Origin: Cymodocea nodosa
Taxonomy: Eukaryota > Streptophyta > Magnoliopsida > Alismatales > Cymodoceaceae
Assembly: GCA_036874045.1 (NCBI GenBank)
Contig: CM072344.1
Span: 12,682,501 to 12,746,500, forward strand
Reading direction: 5' to 3'
DNA: 64,000 bases
The position numbers were made by a program, and so were the translations under genes. A model generated the notes under the pieces. It was not told the DNA's origin, made no database searches, and saw nothing but the letters and a program-made list of their open reading frames with translations. Below, piece by piece: positions 21,193-32,843 of the stretch. The first letter of the stretch is position 1. Each line of letters starts with the position of its first letter.

Positions 21193-22451
21193 TTAAGATC
21201 CTATTATTTTATTTAATTCTTTTTGTCCTTGAGTAAATTTACATATAGTATTTTTCAAATCTGATATAGTAGTTGATAGAATTTTATTTTCGTCTTTTAA
21301 TTTACAATTATCACAACTATACTTATCTAAATTTGATTTTAGATTCCTATTTTCAACTATAGTTGATTCTAATTCAGCAAATGAATTTTCTAAGCACTGA
21401 TTTAATCTTTTAATTTCAGTCTTAAAATCTCTACACTTCACATATAAATTATCTACAGTAGATAAAAGACTATTTATGTCTAGATCATCATGCTCACTTT
21501 CTGAACTAGAGGAAGTAGAGCATACCTCTTGTGCTGCAAAACAAACATTTGCTGCAGCTTCTTCTTCAGACTCTGATAAACAGTTTGAAGAGCTACTGTC
21601 ATTCCACGTAGCTTTGAGAGCCATCTTCTTTTTGTCTTTCAATCTCTTCTTCTTATCTCATTGATCCTCTTCTGTCTGAAATGGATAGAAGGTCTGTATG
21701 TGCCCTTGCTTTTTACATTTGAAACATGTAGGAACAATTCTTTTAGAGTAGCTGGGCTTATTCTTTTTCTTCATGAATTTTCTGAAATTTCTTGCCAGCA
21801 ACATGATCTCATCATCATCTGAGCTAGGAACTTCTTCTGTAGATGGAAATGCTATTTCCTTTTTCTTTTCAGCTTTCTTTTTAACAGTTCCTTCTTGCTC
21901 TTTCCAATCCTTCATCTGAGCTTCGTGGGCCAGAAGATTGCCCAACAATTCTTCAACTGTATAGTTGTTAAGATCCTTGGAATCTTGAATAGATGTGGAC
22001 TTCTGTTTCTACTCAACAGTTAAGCTCCTCAGGATCTTCTGTACTTGTTCACGTGAAGAAAACTCCTTTCCCAAGCCTTTCAGACTGTTAGTGATTTCAG
22101 TAAATCTAGAAAACATTTCAGTTATGTTTTCATTATCATTCATTTTAAACAGTTCAAGTTTTCTTAAAAGAATACTGATTTACATGTAGATACTTTATTA
22201 TATTGATCAGCAGTTAGTGCACAATAAATAGTATTCAGCCCTCTAGCATCTAGCTGGATGATTTTCTCATCCTCCTCAGACCAGTTTGAAATATCACTGG
22301 TAGGAAGTGTAGTTCCAAGAACAACAGTCTTCCAGAGTTTAACATCTGAACTCCTAAGGAAGCACTCCATTCTATTCTTCCAATAATTATAATTGGAACC
22401 ATCGAATAGAGGAGGTCTATGGTTGTTTTGTCCCTCAGCAAATTGAGCCAT
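21193..22451 (-). pseudogene. Gag of element B
   Basis: The start at 22451 (MAQFAEGQNNHRPPLFDG) and the following residues match copia capsid proteins ('YNYWKNRMECFL'). A short stretch of the capsid between 'STCKSVF' and 'KLELFKM' appears deleted, with a stop. 21658-21948 holds the nucleocapsid knuckle 'CFKCKKQGHIQTFYP'; its final Cys is replaced by Tyr, so the zinc site is broken. 21193-21642 is the acidic and coiled-coil C-terminal part ('ATWNDSSSSN', 'CSTSSSSESEHDD'). Confidence 0.85.
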
Positions 22452-22488
22452 AAATCCAGATGGTTAAATCTTATGAAGGATTAACATT

Positions 22489-22500
22489 GCTCTGATATCA
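22489..22500 (-). other. Primer-binding site of element B
   Basis: The - strand reads TGATATCAGAGC, one base different from the initiator tRNA-Met site TGGTATCAGAGC. It is two bases from the 5' LTR. Confidence 0.9.
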
Positions 22501-22502
22501 AT

Positions 22503-24248
22503 TGATAGGATCGATAGGCTCACCAAAGGGGGGGTGAATGTTGAAAGTGTGTATTTTTAAAATTCTTTAAATGTTGAATCGAATAATTCAACAAAAATGA
22601 AATGAGGTGAAATTGATATAATGCAAATTAACAGAGATAAGAAACACACAGCAAATTTTTAGGTGGTTCACCAAATTGGCTAGTCCACCCCCAAGGTTCA
22701 CTTAGGCTTCACTAAGTGTATCAACACTTACACACTTGCTTTCAGGTCAAAGCAAGAACCAACTACACAGAAGTTTTTAGGTAAAAACTTCTGTAAACCA
22801 ACCTATAGAGTTTTCAGGTCGAAACTCAAACCAACACTGTATGTAGCTTTCAGGTTGAAGCCACGAACCAACAGCTTTAAACCTTCAATCAGAGTTTTGG
22901 CACAAGAGCTTTTTCTACAATGGATCTTTTGAAAATTCTTCATTGTTTGCAAACTTGAGTGTAAATGGAATTCGAGTGTAGCTCACTGTATATCTCTACC
23001 GTATATCTGTTATCTGTATTTTGAATATATACTTGATATGTACAACGATCATATTTTCCTCCAACGGATGTATTCTACTGTACTTAATTAGGATCAAGCC
23101 CCAATATGGCAAGTGACCGTTCAGAAAAACATTTCTAGTCAACTTACCGATTTTCCTATTCTTTCGAATAGTTAGCTATGCAACTCTCCGAAGAGTAACT
23201 GTAACTCACCGAAAGATCACTTATACTTTACTGCCAGGTAGGATTCTAGAATATTTAAATGTGAGCTATCATCCAATCAGATACTTATAACTGTAACTCA
23301 CCGAATAGTTGTATACTTGACTATCAAATTTCGGAAGGTTATCCTGTAACTCACCGAAATTCTTCAGGATTTCGGATAGTTATTTTTCTAACTCTCCAAA
23401 AACTTATTTGAGCCACTGTCTGGAATTCTGCACATGGGAAATTCGATGACTTAAGTTTCGAATGGTTAAACTGTAACTCACCAAAACTCTTTTGAAAATT
23501 CGGATAGTTATCCTTTTAACTCTCTGAAAACCTATTTGAGCATCTGTCTAGATTTCTACATGTGGGAAATTCACTGACTTAAGTTTTGGATAGTTAAACT
23601 GTAAATTACAGAAACTCTCTTTTAAATTTCGGATAGTTATCCTAACTCTCTGATTTTCCCATTTAAGCTTTCAACTACCGGCTTCCTCCATTTTGCACGT
23701 GCGTAAAAAAATGACTTAAGTTCCGGAAAGTTATGCTTGTAACTTACCGAAAAACTCGAATAGTTATCTAACTCTCCGAAAAGAAAACTCGGATAGTTAT
23801 CTAACTCTCCGACAAGTCTTTTAATCTTCCGTTATGTATTTCTGCACGTGGTTTATTGAATGACTTAACTTTCAGATAGTTATACCTGTAACTCTCCGAA
23901 AAGTCCATTAAGCTTCCGGATAGTCATCTCCTTAACTATCCGATCATTCAATTCCTTTAACTATCTGATTAAATAACTCTCCGAAGGCTTTGTAAAATCG
24001 GATAGTTATTCTTTTAACTGTCCGATAGCATTGCTGCTGCTTTAAACTAGCTCTTCAGATACTTAGACCTGTAACTATCCGATTTTGCTGAATCTTCTTG
24101 ATCTGTTCATCTGGAACTTTCTTGATCTTTTCATCTGTCTGGAAATAGTTCTAACAACCTTATGATCTAATGCAGTAAGACTTAACTGTGAAATATAATA
24201 TGTTTCCTCACATAGGTTTTGCATTATCAAAATACTCGGGTACTAACA
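22503..24248 (-). mobile_element. 5' LTR of element B
   Basis: It begins TGATAGGATCG and ends GGTACTAACA on the + strand. Same length as the 3' LTR, with scattered substitutions, mostly transitions. A palindrome array occupies about 23130-24095. Confidence 0.95.
23130..24095. repeat. Palindrome array in 5' LTR of B
   Basis: Same series as 16410-17370. Several copies differ between the two LTRs by single changes, for example CTCGGATAGTTA here against CTCAGATAGTTA there. This gives a natural test of whether arm changes are compensated. Confidence 0.9.
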
Positions 24249-25783
24249 TTTACTCCCTCATTAATATTACCAATGACTTGAGTAATGGGATGTGATGAAG
24301 AATAACGCCAATTTCTTTGATTTTCCTCAATATTCTCATCAACATCTGAAGGTCCATCATTTTCATCATTAGTTTGATCATTTAAGTTCATATTTTTGAT
24401 TTTCTTAGATAAATCTTCAATCTCTCTATTGATCTCTAACTCTTTTGGGAGATTGATGATATCATCATTATCAGCTTTAGATTTAGATTCTCTAAAAGAA
24501 TTTTCATTGAAGCTTACATGGAGGGTTTCTTCAATAGTCCTAGAAGTCTTGTTATATACTCTATAGACTTTACTTTTAGTAGAGTAACCTACAAAAATTC
24601 CTTCATCCGCTTTAGCTTGAAATTTATCCTTTCTATCCTTAGTATTAAGAATAAAACACTTGCAACCAAATAGTTTCATATAGGAAATTTTTGGAACCCT
24701 ATTAAACATAATTTCAAAAAGCGTTTTATTAACACGAGGTCTTAAATGACTTCTGTTAATAACATAACAAGTTATATTCACTGCTTCAGCCCAAAGATTT
24801 TGAGGTAACTTATGTTCATTCAACATAGTTCTGGCCAATTCCTGAAGTAATCTATTCTTTCTCTCAACAACACCATTTTGAGACGGTGCTCTTGGAAAAG
24901 AAAAACTATGATCAATGCCATGATCTATACAATAATTATCTATTTGATCATTATCAAATTCAGTACCATGATCACTCCTAAGTTTTTGAATAGAGACACT
25001 TTGTTCATTTTGAACAAAATTGCAAAATATTTTAAATTTTTCAAAAACTTCTATCTTAGATGCTAGAAAATATACCTAAGTGTATCTAAAGAAGTCATCT
25101 ACTAAAACAAATACATACCATTTACCACCAAGACTCATGATTCTTGTTGGTCCAAATAGATCCATATGTATAAGTTCTAAGACTCTCTTGCTTGAAATAT
25201 CAGTTTTGGATTTGAAAGAGTTTTTGTGAAGTTTACCTAACTCACGTGCATCACACATAAAGTCCTTTGAGTATTTAATCTTTAGTAAACCTCTCACTAA
25301 ATATTTTCTAGATAGTTTATGTAATAGTTTCATATTTATATGCTCAATCCTTCTATGCCATAGATATACATCACTAGTTTCAGCTAGCAAACATGAATTT
25401 AAATCAACTGCACTAGAAGGTAAAGATAAAATACATACCGAACCTTTTCTTTTAGCAATAAACTTAATTTCATCTGTATTTTTATCAATAATTTTGCATA
25501 CATTATCTTTAAACACCACATAATATCCATTTTCAGTTAATTTTATAATACTCAGCAAATTAAATCCTATGTTTTCTACATATAGTACATTCGAAATAAC
25601 ACAAGTTGAAGTTATTTAAACATTACCCATACCTATGATTTTATCCTTGCTTTTGTTTCCAAATGTTACACTTCCATTCTTGGTATTTATAAAATTTTGT
25701 AGTAGACTTTTATGTTCGGTCATGTGACTTGACGCTCCACTGTCCAAGATCCATTTTGATGTTGTTTCCTCCTATAAAACAAA
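24249..25783 (-). pseudogene. Protease and integrase of element C
   Basis: The protease box 'LDSGASSHMT' is read at about 25740. 25076-25558 holds 'HRRIEHINMK' (the second zinc His is kept but the Gly is changed), 'CDARELGKL' (one zinc Cys changed to Arg) and 'HMDLFGPTR'. 24249-24838 holds the C-terminal part ('HLRPRVNKTLFEI', 'FVGYSTKSKVYRVYN') up to the B insertion. The DDE core between them (24839-25075) is readable but has a stop at a conserved Trp. Confidence 0.85.
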
Positions 25784-28033
25784 TTAAGAAAAACTTTTTC
25801 TTGGTACCCAATGTTGTTGAGGACCAAGTTCATTAAACGCATATTTCTTCTTTTTGTTTAAAAATAGTTTCACATTATCATTTACATTCTTATTAGTTGT
25901 AAGTACTATAGACTTATTTTTAACATCATACTTACTTATAGCATTATTGCTCTTATAATCATTCTTTTTGTTTTCAGGTGTAGTATAATCAAGACCAAAC
26001 CGATTTTTATAAGATGTTAATTTATTTTGGTCATGCTCATACATTTCAGTAAGTTCATACCAAGATTTTGTACTTTTATTTGAATTTTCAGTATATACAA
26101 AATCTTTTTCTATACGTAAATTTTTAGATAAAGAACATGCAGAATGAGTAATTGGTCTAACACCAGTGTTTTGAAATACATACTCGGGTTTCTGAATTTC
26201 CAATTTACTACAATTGTCTGAAATTTTAGAAACATTAGTAATTGAATTTCTAGAACAAGAAACAAGATTTTTAGAAACATTTATAATCATGTTAGAAGTA
26301 CATTTTGACAAATCACATTGATTTATATTATTACTACATGATTCATCCTTTGGAGTACCTACTTCTACATATTTATTACCTTGTTTCATGATAAAAGGAA
26401 TTTTAGTCTTAGATTTACTTGAACTGCAACTAACAAATCCCTTATTGGCTTGAGATTCAGGATAATCAAATCCTAAGCCAAATTTATATGACACCGCAGG
26501 GGTACTAGTTAATTTATCTAACTTAGTTTGACTTAAATTCCATTTCTCAATGGTAGAATTTAAATCTAGCTCTCTCATTTTTAATCTATCAATCTCTAAC
26601 TCAAGATCATTTATGTTGTTTCTCAACATTTCATTTTCAGACTCTATCTTTAATTTTTCAGCATTTGAATTCTATATTTGTTCATGCAAGACACATTCAT
26701 TAAATCTAAATTTGTGTAAATCTCTAGCATGATTTTCATTATCACATTTAAACTTTTCTAAAGTAGTAGACAGGAAACAATTTTCTTCTTCCAAAATGGA
26801 CAAAGAATTTCTAATATACTTATTTTCCAGTTTATAAACTTTAAGTTTTTGTAATAATGAATGATAAGCACATAATAATTCATCAAAGTTAAAATTTGAA
26901 TGACTTTTAGGATCAAATATTACCTTAGACTTATCTGCCATGAAGCACACATGAGTAACGTCTTTTAACTTTTGTTTTTCTTCTGAATGTGAAGATTTTG
27001 ATGATGATTCCTCAGATTCAGACTCTTCAGACGTGTCATCCCAAGTGACCTTCAAAGCCTTTTTCTTGTAAAACTTTTTCTGAGTTTTCTGAGTCGTCTT
27101 CTTCTAATTTGTCCTACTTTGCTTTTCATTTTTCCTTATAGGACAATCTAGAGAAAGATGTCCAAGTTTCTTGCAGTTGTAACATACATACTTTCTAGAT
27201 GAAGAATTCTTGTCATTTAGTGATTTTGACATTGAGGGTTTATCATTCTTGTTCCTTTGTTGTTTCCTAGCTTTCCATGCTTTTTTGAATTTCCTAGTCA
27301 GCAAAATCAAATCCTCGTCAGAATCAGTAGATATATCAAAATCTGAATTAATTTCAAAGGCTATTTCTTTCTTCATTTTTAGTTTGTTGTGACTTAGTGA
27401 TTCATTTAATTGAACTTCATAAGCTGTTAAGTTTCCTATAAGTTCATTCATGGTATAAAGATTTAAATCTCATGATTCCTCAATTGATGTTACTTTTTGA
27501 GACCATTTAGAACTTAGGGATCTGAGAATTTTCCTCACCAAATCCTTCTGTTCAAAATTCTTTCCTAAGCATTTTAAAGAGTTTATGATATCAAGAAATC
27601 TGGAAAACATCTCAGAAATACTTTCGTCTTCATGCATCTTAAAGAGTTCATACTTATGAGTCAACATGTTTATTTTAGTCTCTTTAACTTGAGAAGTACC
27701 TTCATGTGAAACTTCTAATGCATGCCACACCTCATAAGCAGATTTATATGCCGACACTTTACTGAACTATTCATAACTCAATGCACAAAATAAAATATTT
27801 AAGCCCTTAACATTTAGAGTTTCTTTTTCATTTTTAGTAATTGTTCAAGTATTATAAAGGGTAGATAATGGAGTATATGATTTAGAAATCATGAACCACA
27901 ACTTATGATCTATACTTTGAAGAAAAACAGTCATCCTATATTTCCAATATTCAAAATGTATTCCATCAAATAAAAGAGGACGATTAAGATTTTGGCCTTC
28001 ATATAAAGAAAAATTACCATTTCCAGTAGCCAT
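25784..28033 (-). pseudogene. Gag of element C
   Basis: Pieces: 27845-28033 (MATGNGNF...EGQNLNRPLLFDG, capsid start), 27470-27757 (capsid, 'INMLTHKYELFKM'), 27104-27451 (nucleocapsid knuckle 'CYNCKKLGHLSLDCP', intact C-C-H-C), 26672-27055 (acidic, 'VTWDDTSEESESEESSS') and 25784-26629 (281 residues, coiled coil, then 'ELGPQQHWVPRKSFS' before the protease). Stops at 27844 and 27470 interrupt it. This is the fullest gag in the window and shows what is missing in A. Confidence 0.85.
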
Positions 28034-28219
28034 TTTACCTTAGATTTTTTAACCTATTTGATTTTAAACAGTCTAAAAACTTTAAAACAACTTGAGCCTT
28101 AAATCAAGAAAGTTAAACGTATGCTTAGATATTAATTTCTATTTAAAAACAAGGAAGGTAGAATAAGCAATGATATTAAATAAGTTGATATTGATTTTAT
28201 ATCAAAGATTATTAACAAA

Positions 28220-28231
28220 GCTTTGATACCA
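28220..28231 (-). other. Primer-binding site of element C
   Basis: The - strand reads TGGTATCAAAGC, one base off the initiator tRNA-Met site. It is two bases from the LTR. Confidence 0.9.
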
Positions 28232-28805
28232 CTTGTAGGATTGTATGGCTACACAAGAGGGGGGTGAATTGTGTTTTTCAACTTTTTCCGATTATAATTG
28301 AAACTTCAATACTTAAAAACAAGTAGAGACACTATTCTCATAAAATCATTTTTATTCAAGGTTTCAATTACAATATACAATTCAATTCTCCTAAAAAATT
28401 GTAGATGCAATTATATATCGATACCATGTATCATCTAAACAATTTCATAACTACAAACAGAGAAAACTAATTTACGGAATTTAAAACATTTCTCCCTATT
28501 TGAGATCTTTCTTCTTCTTATTCTTCTTCTTCTTCTTCTTTCTTCTTTAGCAATTCTTTAGTGACGAATATTTTGTCTTTTTATGCTTCACTAAATTTGC
28601 TTTCTTTTGATACTTCAAATCTTCAGTGACGTAAATCTTACCTTTTATGCTTCACTAAACTTTCTTCCACCTAAGAGCTTTTCCCCGAAGAGGTGTTTTT
28701 GATCCTTGAAAAGATGTTTCGTTTGATGTGTAGGGATAGTTTGATCCTTGAAAAGATTTTTCGTTTTGTGTGCAAGAATAGTTTGATCAATGAGAACTCT
28801 ATGCC

Positions 28806-28812
28806 TTTTATA
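28806..28812 (-). promoter_or_regulatory. TATA-like box of LTR C
   Basis: CAATATAAAAGGC on the - strand is a good plant TATA context, about 230 bases downstream of the palindrome array. Confidence 0.5.
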
Positions 28813-29029
28813 TTGTATCTTCATTTCATGCATATCCTCCACGTTTAATCACTACGAGTTTTCCACTTCTCCACGTCTTTTCTTTTTCCTTCATCGAAAC
28901 ACACACGTTTTGACTCACATTTACATTTCGAATTTTCTTTAATCACTAGTCTTAGATCTCTGAAAAATTTCTTGCAAAATAAACTTTCTCGTCCAAAATT
29001 TTTCATTAGTGTAATAAGTAGTCGTTACT

Positions 29030-29560
29030 TTAATGCTACTAAATGAGTAACACAAGTATATATATAACTTAACGTTTCTAACTTAATGAGTTTCTCATGT
29101 GCCATTTCACGTGACAAGTACTGTAGCTAACTCAACGAACTAAGTCTGTGGTGTTACGCTAACTCAACGAACCATCTCCGTTGTGTTACGATAACTCAAC
29201 GAACCAGTAATATACAAATACTTTTATAATAAGAATTTTACTATATGCAAAAATAACAACTTAAGTTTATAATGCTAACCTAACGTGTTGCCTTAGTGTT
29301 CAATATAGCAACTCAACGTGTTTAGTTATGTTAACTTAACGAGTTAAACATGTGCACCTCACGTGATACAATATAATATTCGCAACTTATAATTTCACAA
29401 CGTGTATAACACTAACTTAACGAGTTCGTCTCTTCTTTTACTCACTAACTTAACGAGTTCTCATGTGACATATTTTAACCTTTAAGCCTCTAACTTAACG
29501 AGTTCTCATGTGACCTCTATACAAATAACACTCTAACTTAACAAGTTGTCTAAACGTGCA
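29030..29560. repeat. Palindrome array in LTR C
   Basis: Half-sites TAACTCAACGAA and TAACTTAACGAG recur. At 29179-29201 CGTTGTGTTA faces TAACTCAACG. Many half-sites here stand alone, without a facing partner, so this array looks partly decayed or is built of direct repeats ('CTAACTTAACGAGTT'). Confidence 0.7.
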
Positions 29561-29832
29561 CTGTTCATGATACAGAAGATATAACTTTAAAACATATCAT
29601 GCTTTTCAATAAAAACACACATTAACTTAACATTTAGTTAAATGAGAAATTAATGCAATGAAATGACTAGTTATTAACTTAGTATAATTTCAGATCTAAT
29701 ACAGACAAGTATTTAGGTCAGTAAGCTTTTTCTATATTAATTGATGATTTTCATTTCTTTTCATAAGCAATAGTAATTAAGCAAATATGATTATTTTCAT
29801 CAACACACATCATCAAAATAAAATACTCAACA

Positions 29833-30899
29833 TAATAAATTATATTACTATATAGATTTTATGTATGTTTTAGTAATCTATTTTAACTTTGTTTTCTCCT
29901 CTTCAACCTACAAATATACTTAGAATATATGTAAATTACATACAAAATATATTATCATCACATAGGCGTTAATTATATTATCATTTGTTCTTCTTTTCAG
30001 CATCTATCATCCTAAATTTTCCAATATGATTTCTAGAATAAATTTCATGTACATACGAATCAAAACACAATCCAATTCAATATGATTAAGACAAGTAGAA
30101 TAAAGAATTGTATCTCAAATAAACAACTTCAAAAGTTTATTCTAGATTCATACTTCAGCAATTTTAGATAACAGAACATATACTCGATTCAAATGATATC
30201 TGTATTTCACAAAACACTTGCATCTTTTCAAAACAGTATATGCATATATGTACTTTAAAAGTTAATTTGACAAGCTTGAATCATACAAGAGCTTTCTAGT
30301 GTACCCATATATCGAGCTTTCAGTCAATAATCCCAAATTTGATTAGGATCTTAGGTTGTCAGATTTAAAGAGTCCTTTTTCAAGTCAACAATCCTTACAT
30401 ACCTATCTACTCAAGTACAAAAGACTCATGATTAAACAAGTCAATAAACTCTCAAAGTTTTTTTTGTTTTTGTTTTTACAACACAGTATATGTATGTATT
30501 TCATTAATACAGATGCAATAAAACACAAATTTCATATAATCTTGCTTCTATTATTTACTGAAAATATGAATCCATGTCAATAAGCTCATACTTTTTCTGT
30601 AGTTTAATAAGCACTACACGTAAATCATTTTACAAGTTTAATCAATCAAATTAAATGTATCATTGATCATATGTATTTCATTTAATCCAAAAATCAACAT
30701 TTCAGCTCTTTTAGGATTTCAGATAATTTACTAAGTTTCAATTAAGCATTCTGATTTCATTTTAAAATTGTGAAATTGTTAAACTCATAAAATTCAGCAA
30801 CAATATAAGATACTATATCTAGATTTGTATGAATAATAAAATTTGTAGCATCTTATATAAGATTATAAATATAACATTCAAGCAATTACAGTTCTTAAA
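29833..30899 (-). mobile_element. Remnant G: post-pol spacer of a C-like copia element
   Basis: 29895-30890 aligns with the spacer of element C (13139-14110) in order and orientation. The best match is around 30279-30460. No pol is attached: at about 30.9 kb the sequence changes to the end of element F. It is the target into which C inserted. An antisense frame (30356-30583) is shared with C. Confidence 0.65.
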
Positions 30900-31036
30900 A
30901 AATTTACAGTTTCGAATATCGGATAGTTACAGCAAATTCTTGTTCAAAAAAAATTTTCAATTTCTACATACAGAACTTTTGCAGTACCATTCTAATTCCT
31001 CTAATTAACAAAATTGCATGACTGTTACTTTAATTA

Positions 31037-31072
31037 CCTCTCCCCATACCTACATTTTGCATTGTCCTCAAT
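31037..31072 (-). other. Post-coding GAGGACAATG / polypurine-like motif of F
   Basis: The - strand motif 'GAGGACAATGCAAAAT' followed by 'GGTATGGGGAGAGG' is widespread after pol in Athila/Tat-type gypsy elements. It is the main reason for assigning the ORFs at 31484-36063 to F. A palindromic pair (CGTTGACTTA facing TAACTCAATG) lies at 31121-31146. Confidence 0.6.
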
Positions 31073-31483
31073 GTAAAAGATTTTACAATAAATACAATAA
31101 TTATAGCAGACATGAATATTGTTTCGTTGACTTAGCATCTAACTCAATGAACTTAGTTGAAATGTAAATTCAGGATAAGTAATCAATTACATACCTCGTC
31201 CTTTTGTATCTTCTTCAATATCTTTCGATTTTTTATTCTGAAAAACTTTTCATTCACACATAAAAGCAAAGTATATAACAACATAACAATTTAACTTATT
31301 AAATCAGTGTCTTGTGTGGAACCTAGGCTCCTATGCCTTTGGTGGCTCACAAGCAAGCCAATTGGTTTCTCAGAACAGATACCAACAAACTGGATTGATA
31401 TTTTGTTTTTTTTTTAGAATAAAACTAAAACTAAAAAAGAAAAATGCAAAATACACACAACATTAAAAGCACAGAATCATAGT

Positions 31484-32619
31484 TTAAAAACATGATTGAA
31501 AAGTAGTAACAAATGGAATAAACGTGTTAGTCCATGCAAACTTTTTAGGCATAATTCTTCTTGCTATTAATTCTGTTTTAATGCAATTTACTTTCCTTTT
31601 TAGCTTGTAAACTTGCAGTATGTTATCAATACTAAATATAAGTGTATTACCATTAATGAAATGAAATGTAGAAAGGGATCCTCTTGTGTTCCAAGATAAT
31701 GTAGCTGTTTCTATTTTTATATCTATTTTAATATATTCTTCTTCCCAATTCCATTCATTTAGGTCTTTCATAATCCATATTTGAAATTTCTTCAATTCAT
31801 TCCACCATCTTATCAGACATAAAGTAGCATCATCATATTCATTATACCACATTCCCAATTGAATTTGATCGTATTCTGAAATCGATGGTTTAGCTATATC
31901 ACTCGGTATAGGTAATATTTCTATAAAATCATCATAACTGTCTATGCTTACTATATATAAATCAGATCTAAATGCAACTGATATATCTGTGACTAGATAT
32001 ATATATCTATCAAGTATGACATGCATGTTGTTAATTAATGATTTCTGTCCTAGATATATCATAGTATTTTCAGTCCAAGATCTATTCAAAAAATTATACA
32101 CACTTAAGCATAAATCTTCATCCCAATTTCCAGTTGGTCTCCAATAATATAATTTTTAGGAATGACTGAATTTTTATCAGAAAATATTAAAGCTGACCCA
32201 CAATTTTTAGTTGGTACTTCATATCTATTAGGCCTTCCTATATTCCATTCTTCTCTTGTGATAGGATTTCTAATCAAAATATCGGGTAACAAAATTGTAT
32301 ACCTTGGTTTGGTTTTGTATATAATTAATCCTTCATCCATCCCGATAATATGATATATTCCTTTTAATGCATTGGGTGGAATTCCAGTAGTTTCTTCCAT
32401 ATTCAGATATTCATAGCAGATTGAACTACGATTAAATGACTTCCATAAAAATCCATCTCTAATGTTAGTCATTTTTACAGCTTATAGTCCATGAAAATAT
32501 TTTTCTCTGACACAGTCTTTGATTTCCTTTGATACACAACACAATCTACACAGATCTTTAGCTGATAGGTTACTCAGCACTTCCTTTAGTGCATCTAGTG
32601 GTAATTTCATCAATTCCAT
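31484..32619 (-). pseudogene. Captured F-box / F-box-associated domain gene inside element F
   Basis: The frame starts at 32619 with an F-box ('LPLDALKEVLSNLSAKDL', then 'CRLCCVSKEIKDCV'). It has a TAA at 32482-32484 and continues in the same frame (32104-32472) with 'GIYHIIGMDEGLIIYK' and 'ILIRNPITREEWNIGRP', typical of the F-box-associated region. A frameshift near 32102 leads to 31484-32101 (205 residues), with 'FEILPIPSD'-type and 'KFQIWIMKDLNEWNWEEE' segments. F-box proteins recruit substrates to SCF ubiquitin ligases. No retroelement function is known for this fold. No introns are apparent, which fits capture as cDNA. The copy is broken. Confidence 0.7.
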
Positions 32620-32684
32620 CTGTTATGATTCTGTATAACATAAACAAAAATTAATAAAGACAAAATTAACATAGCTACTTCACA

Positions 32685-32765
32685 CCCTCATGGAGTTAGG
32701 TCATAACTCAACGGACTAAGTTCGTTGAGTTAATTAATAACTCTACGATACTACTAACTATAATT
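32685..32765. repeat. Palindrome pair upstream of the F-box ORF
   Basis: 'CATGGAGTTAGGTCATAACTC' followed by 'AACGGACTAAGTTCGTTGAG' and 'TTAATTAATAACTCTACG': facing half-sites of the GAGTTA/TAACTC type, 70-150 bases upstream of the ORF start at 32619. Confidence 0.65.
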
Positions 32766-32843
32766 AAACTTACATTTTTTCTTTTTATATTTTTATGTTT
32801 TTCTGCTTACTATATTATGCATAATTACTTTAGTTATACTGTT

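Larger units (their letters stand above)
15781..24248 (-). mobile_element. Complete copia (SIRE-like) element B, nested in C
   Basis: 8468 bp flanked by two LTRs of the same length (15781-17526 and 22503-24248, 1746 bp each). It has a primer-binding site at 22489-22500 and a polypurine tract at 17527-17541. Domain order is gag, protease, integrase, RT, RNase H. It splits the integrase/RT linker of element C. The flanks are TTTAAC on the left and TTTAC on the right, an imperfect 5-bp target duplication with a one-base indel. There is no env-position ORF and only about 350 bp between RNase H and the 3' LTR, unlike A and C. The genes carry stop codons. Confidence 0.95.
24249..29832 (-). mobile_element. 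Copia element C, 5' half (right segment)
   Basis: 5' LTR 28234-29832, primer-binding site 28220-28231, gag, protease and integrase. It continues at 15780 after the insertion of B. The outer flank (29833 onward) is another copia remnant (G), so C itself inserted into a related element. Confidence 0.9.
28234..29832 (-). mobile_element. 5' LTR of element C
   Basis: It begins TGTAGGATTG and ends ATACTCAACA on the + strand, 1599 bp. A TATA-like box (TATAAAA, 28806-28812) and palindromes at about 29040-29560 are present. A segment at about 29270-29450 is strikingly like 48665-48840 in the LTR of the gypsy element F. A (TTC)n microsatellite lies at about 28508-28545. Confidence 0.9.
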
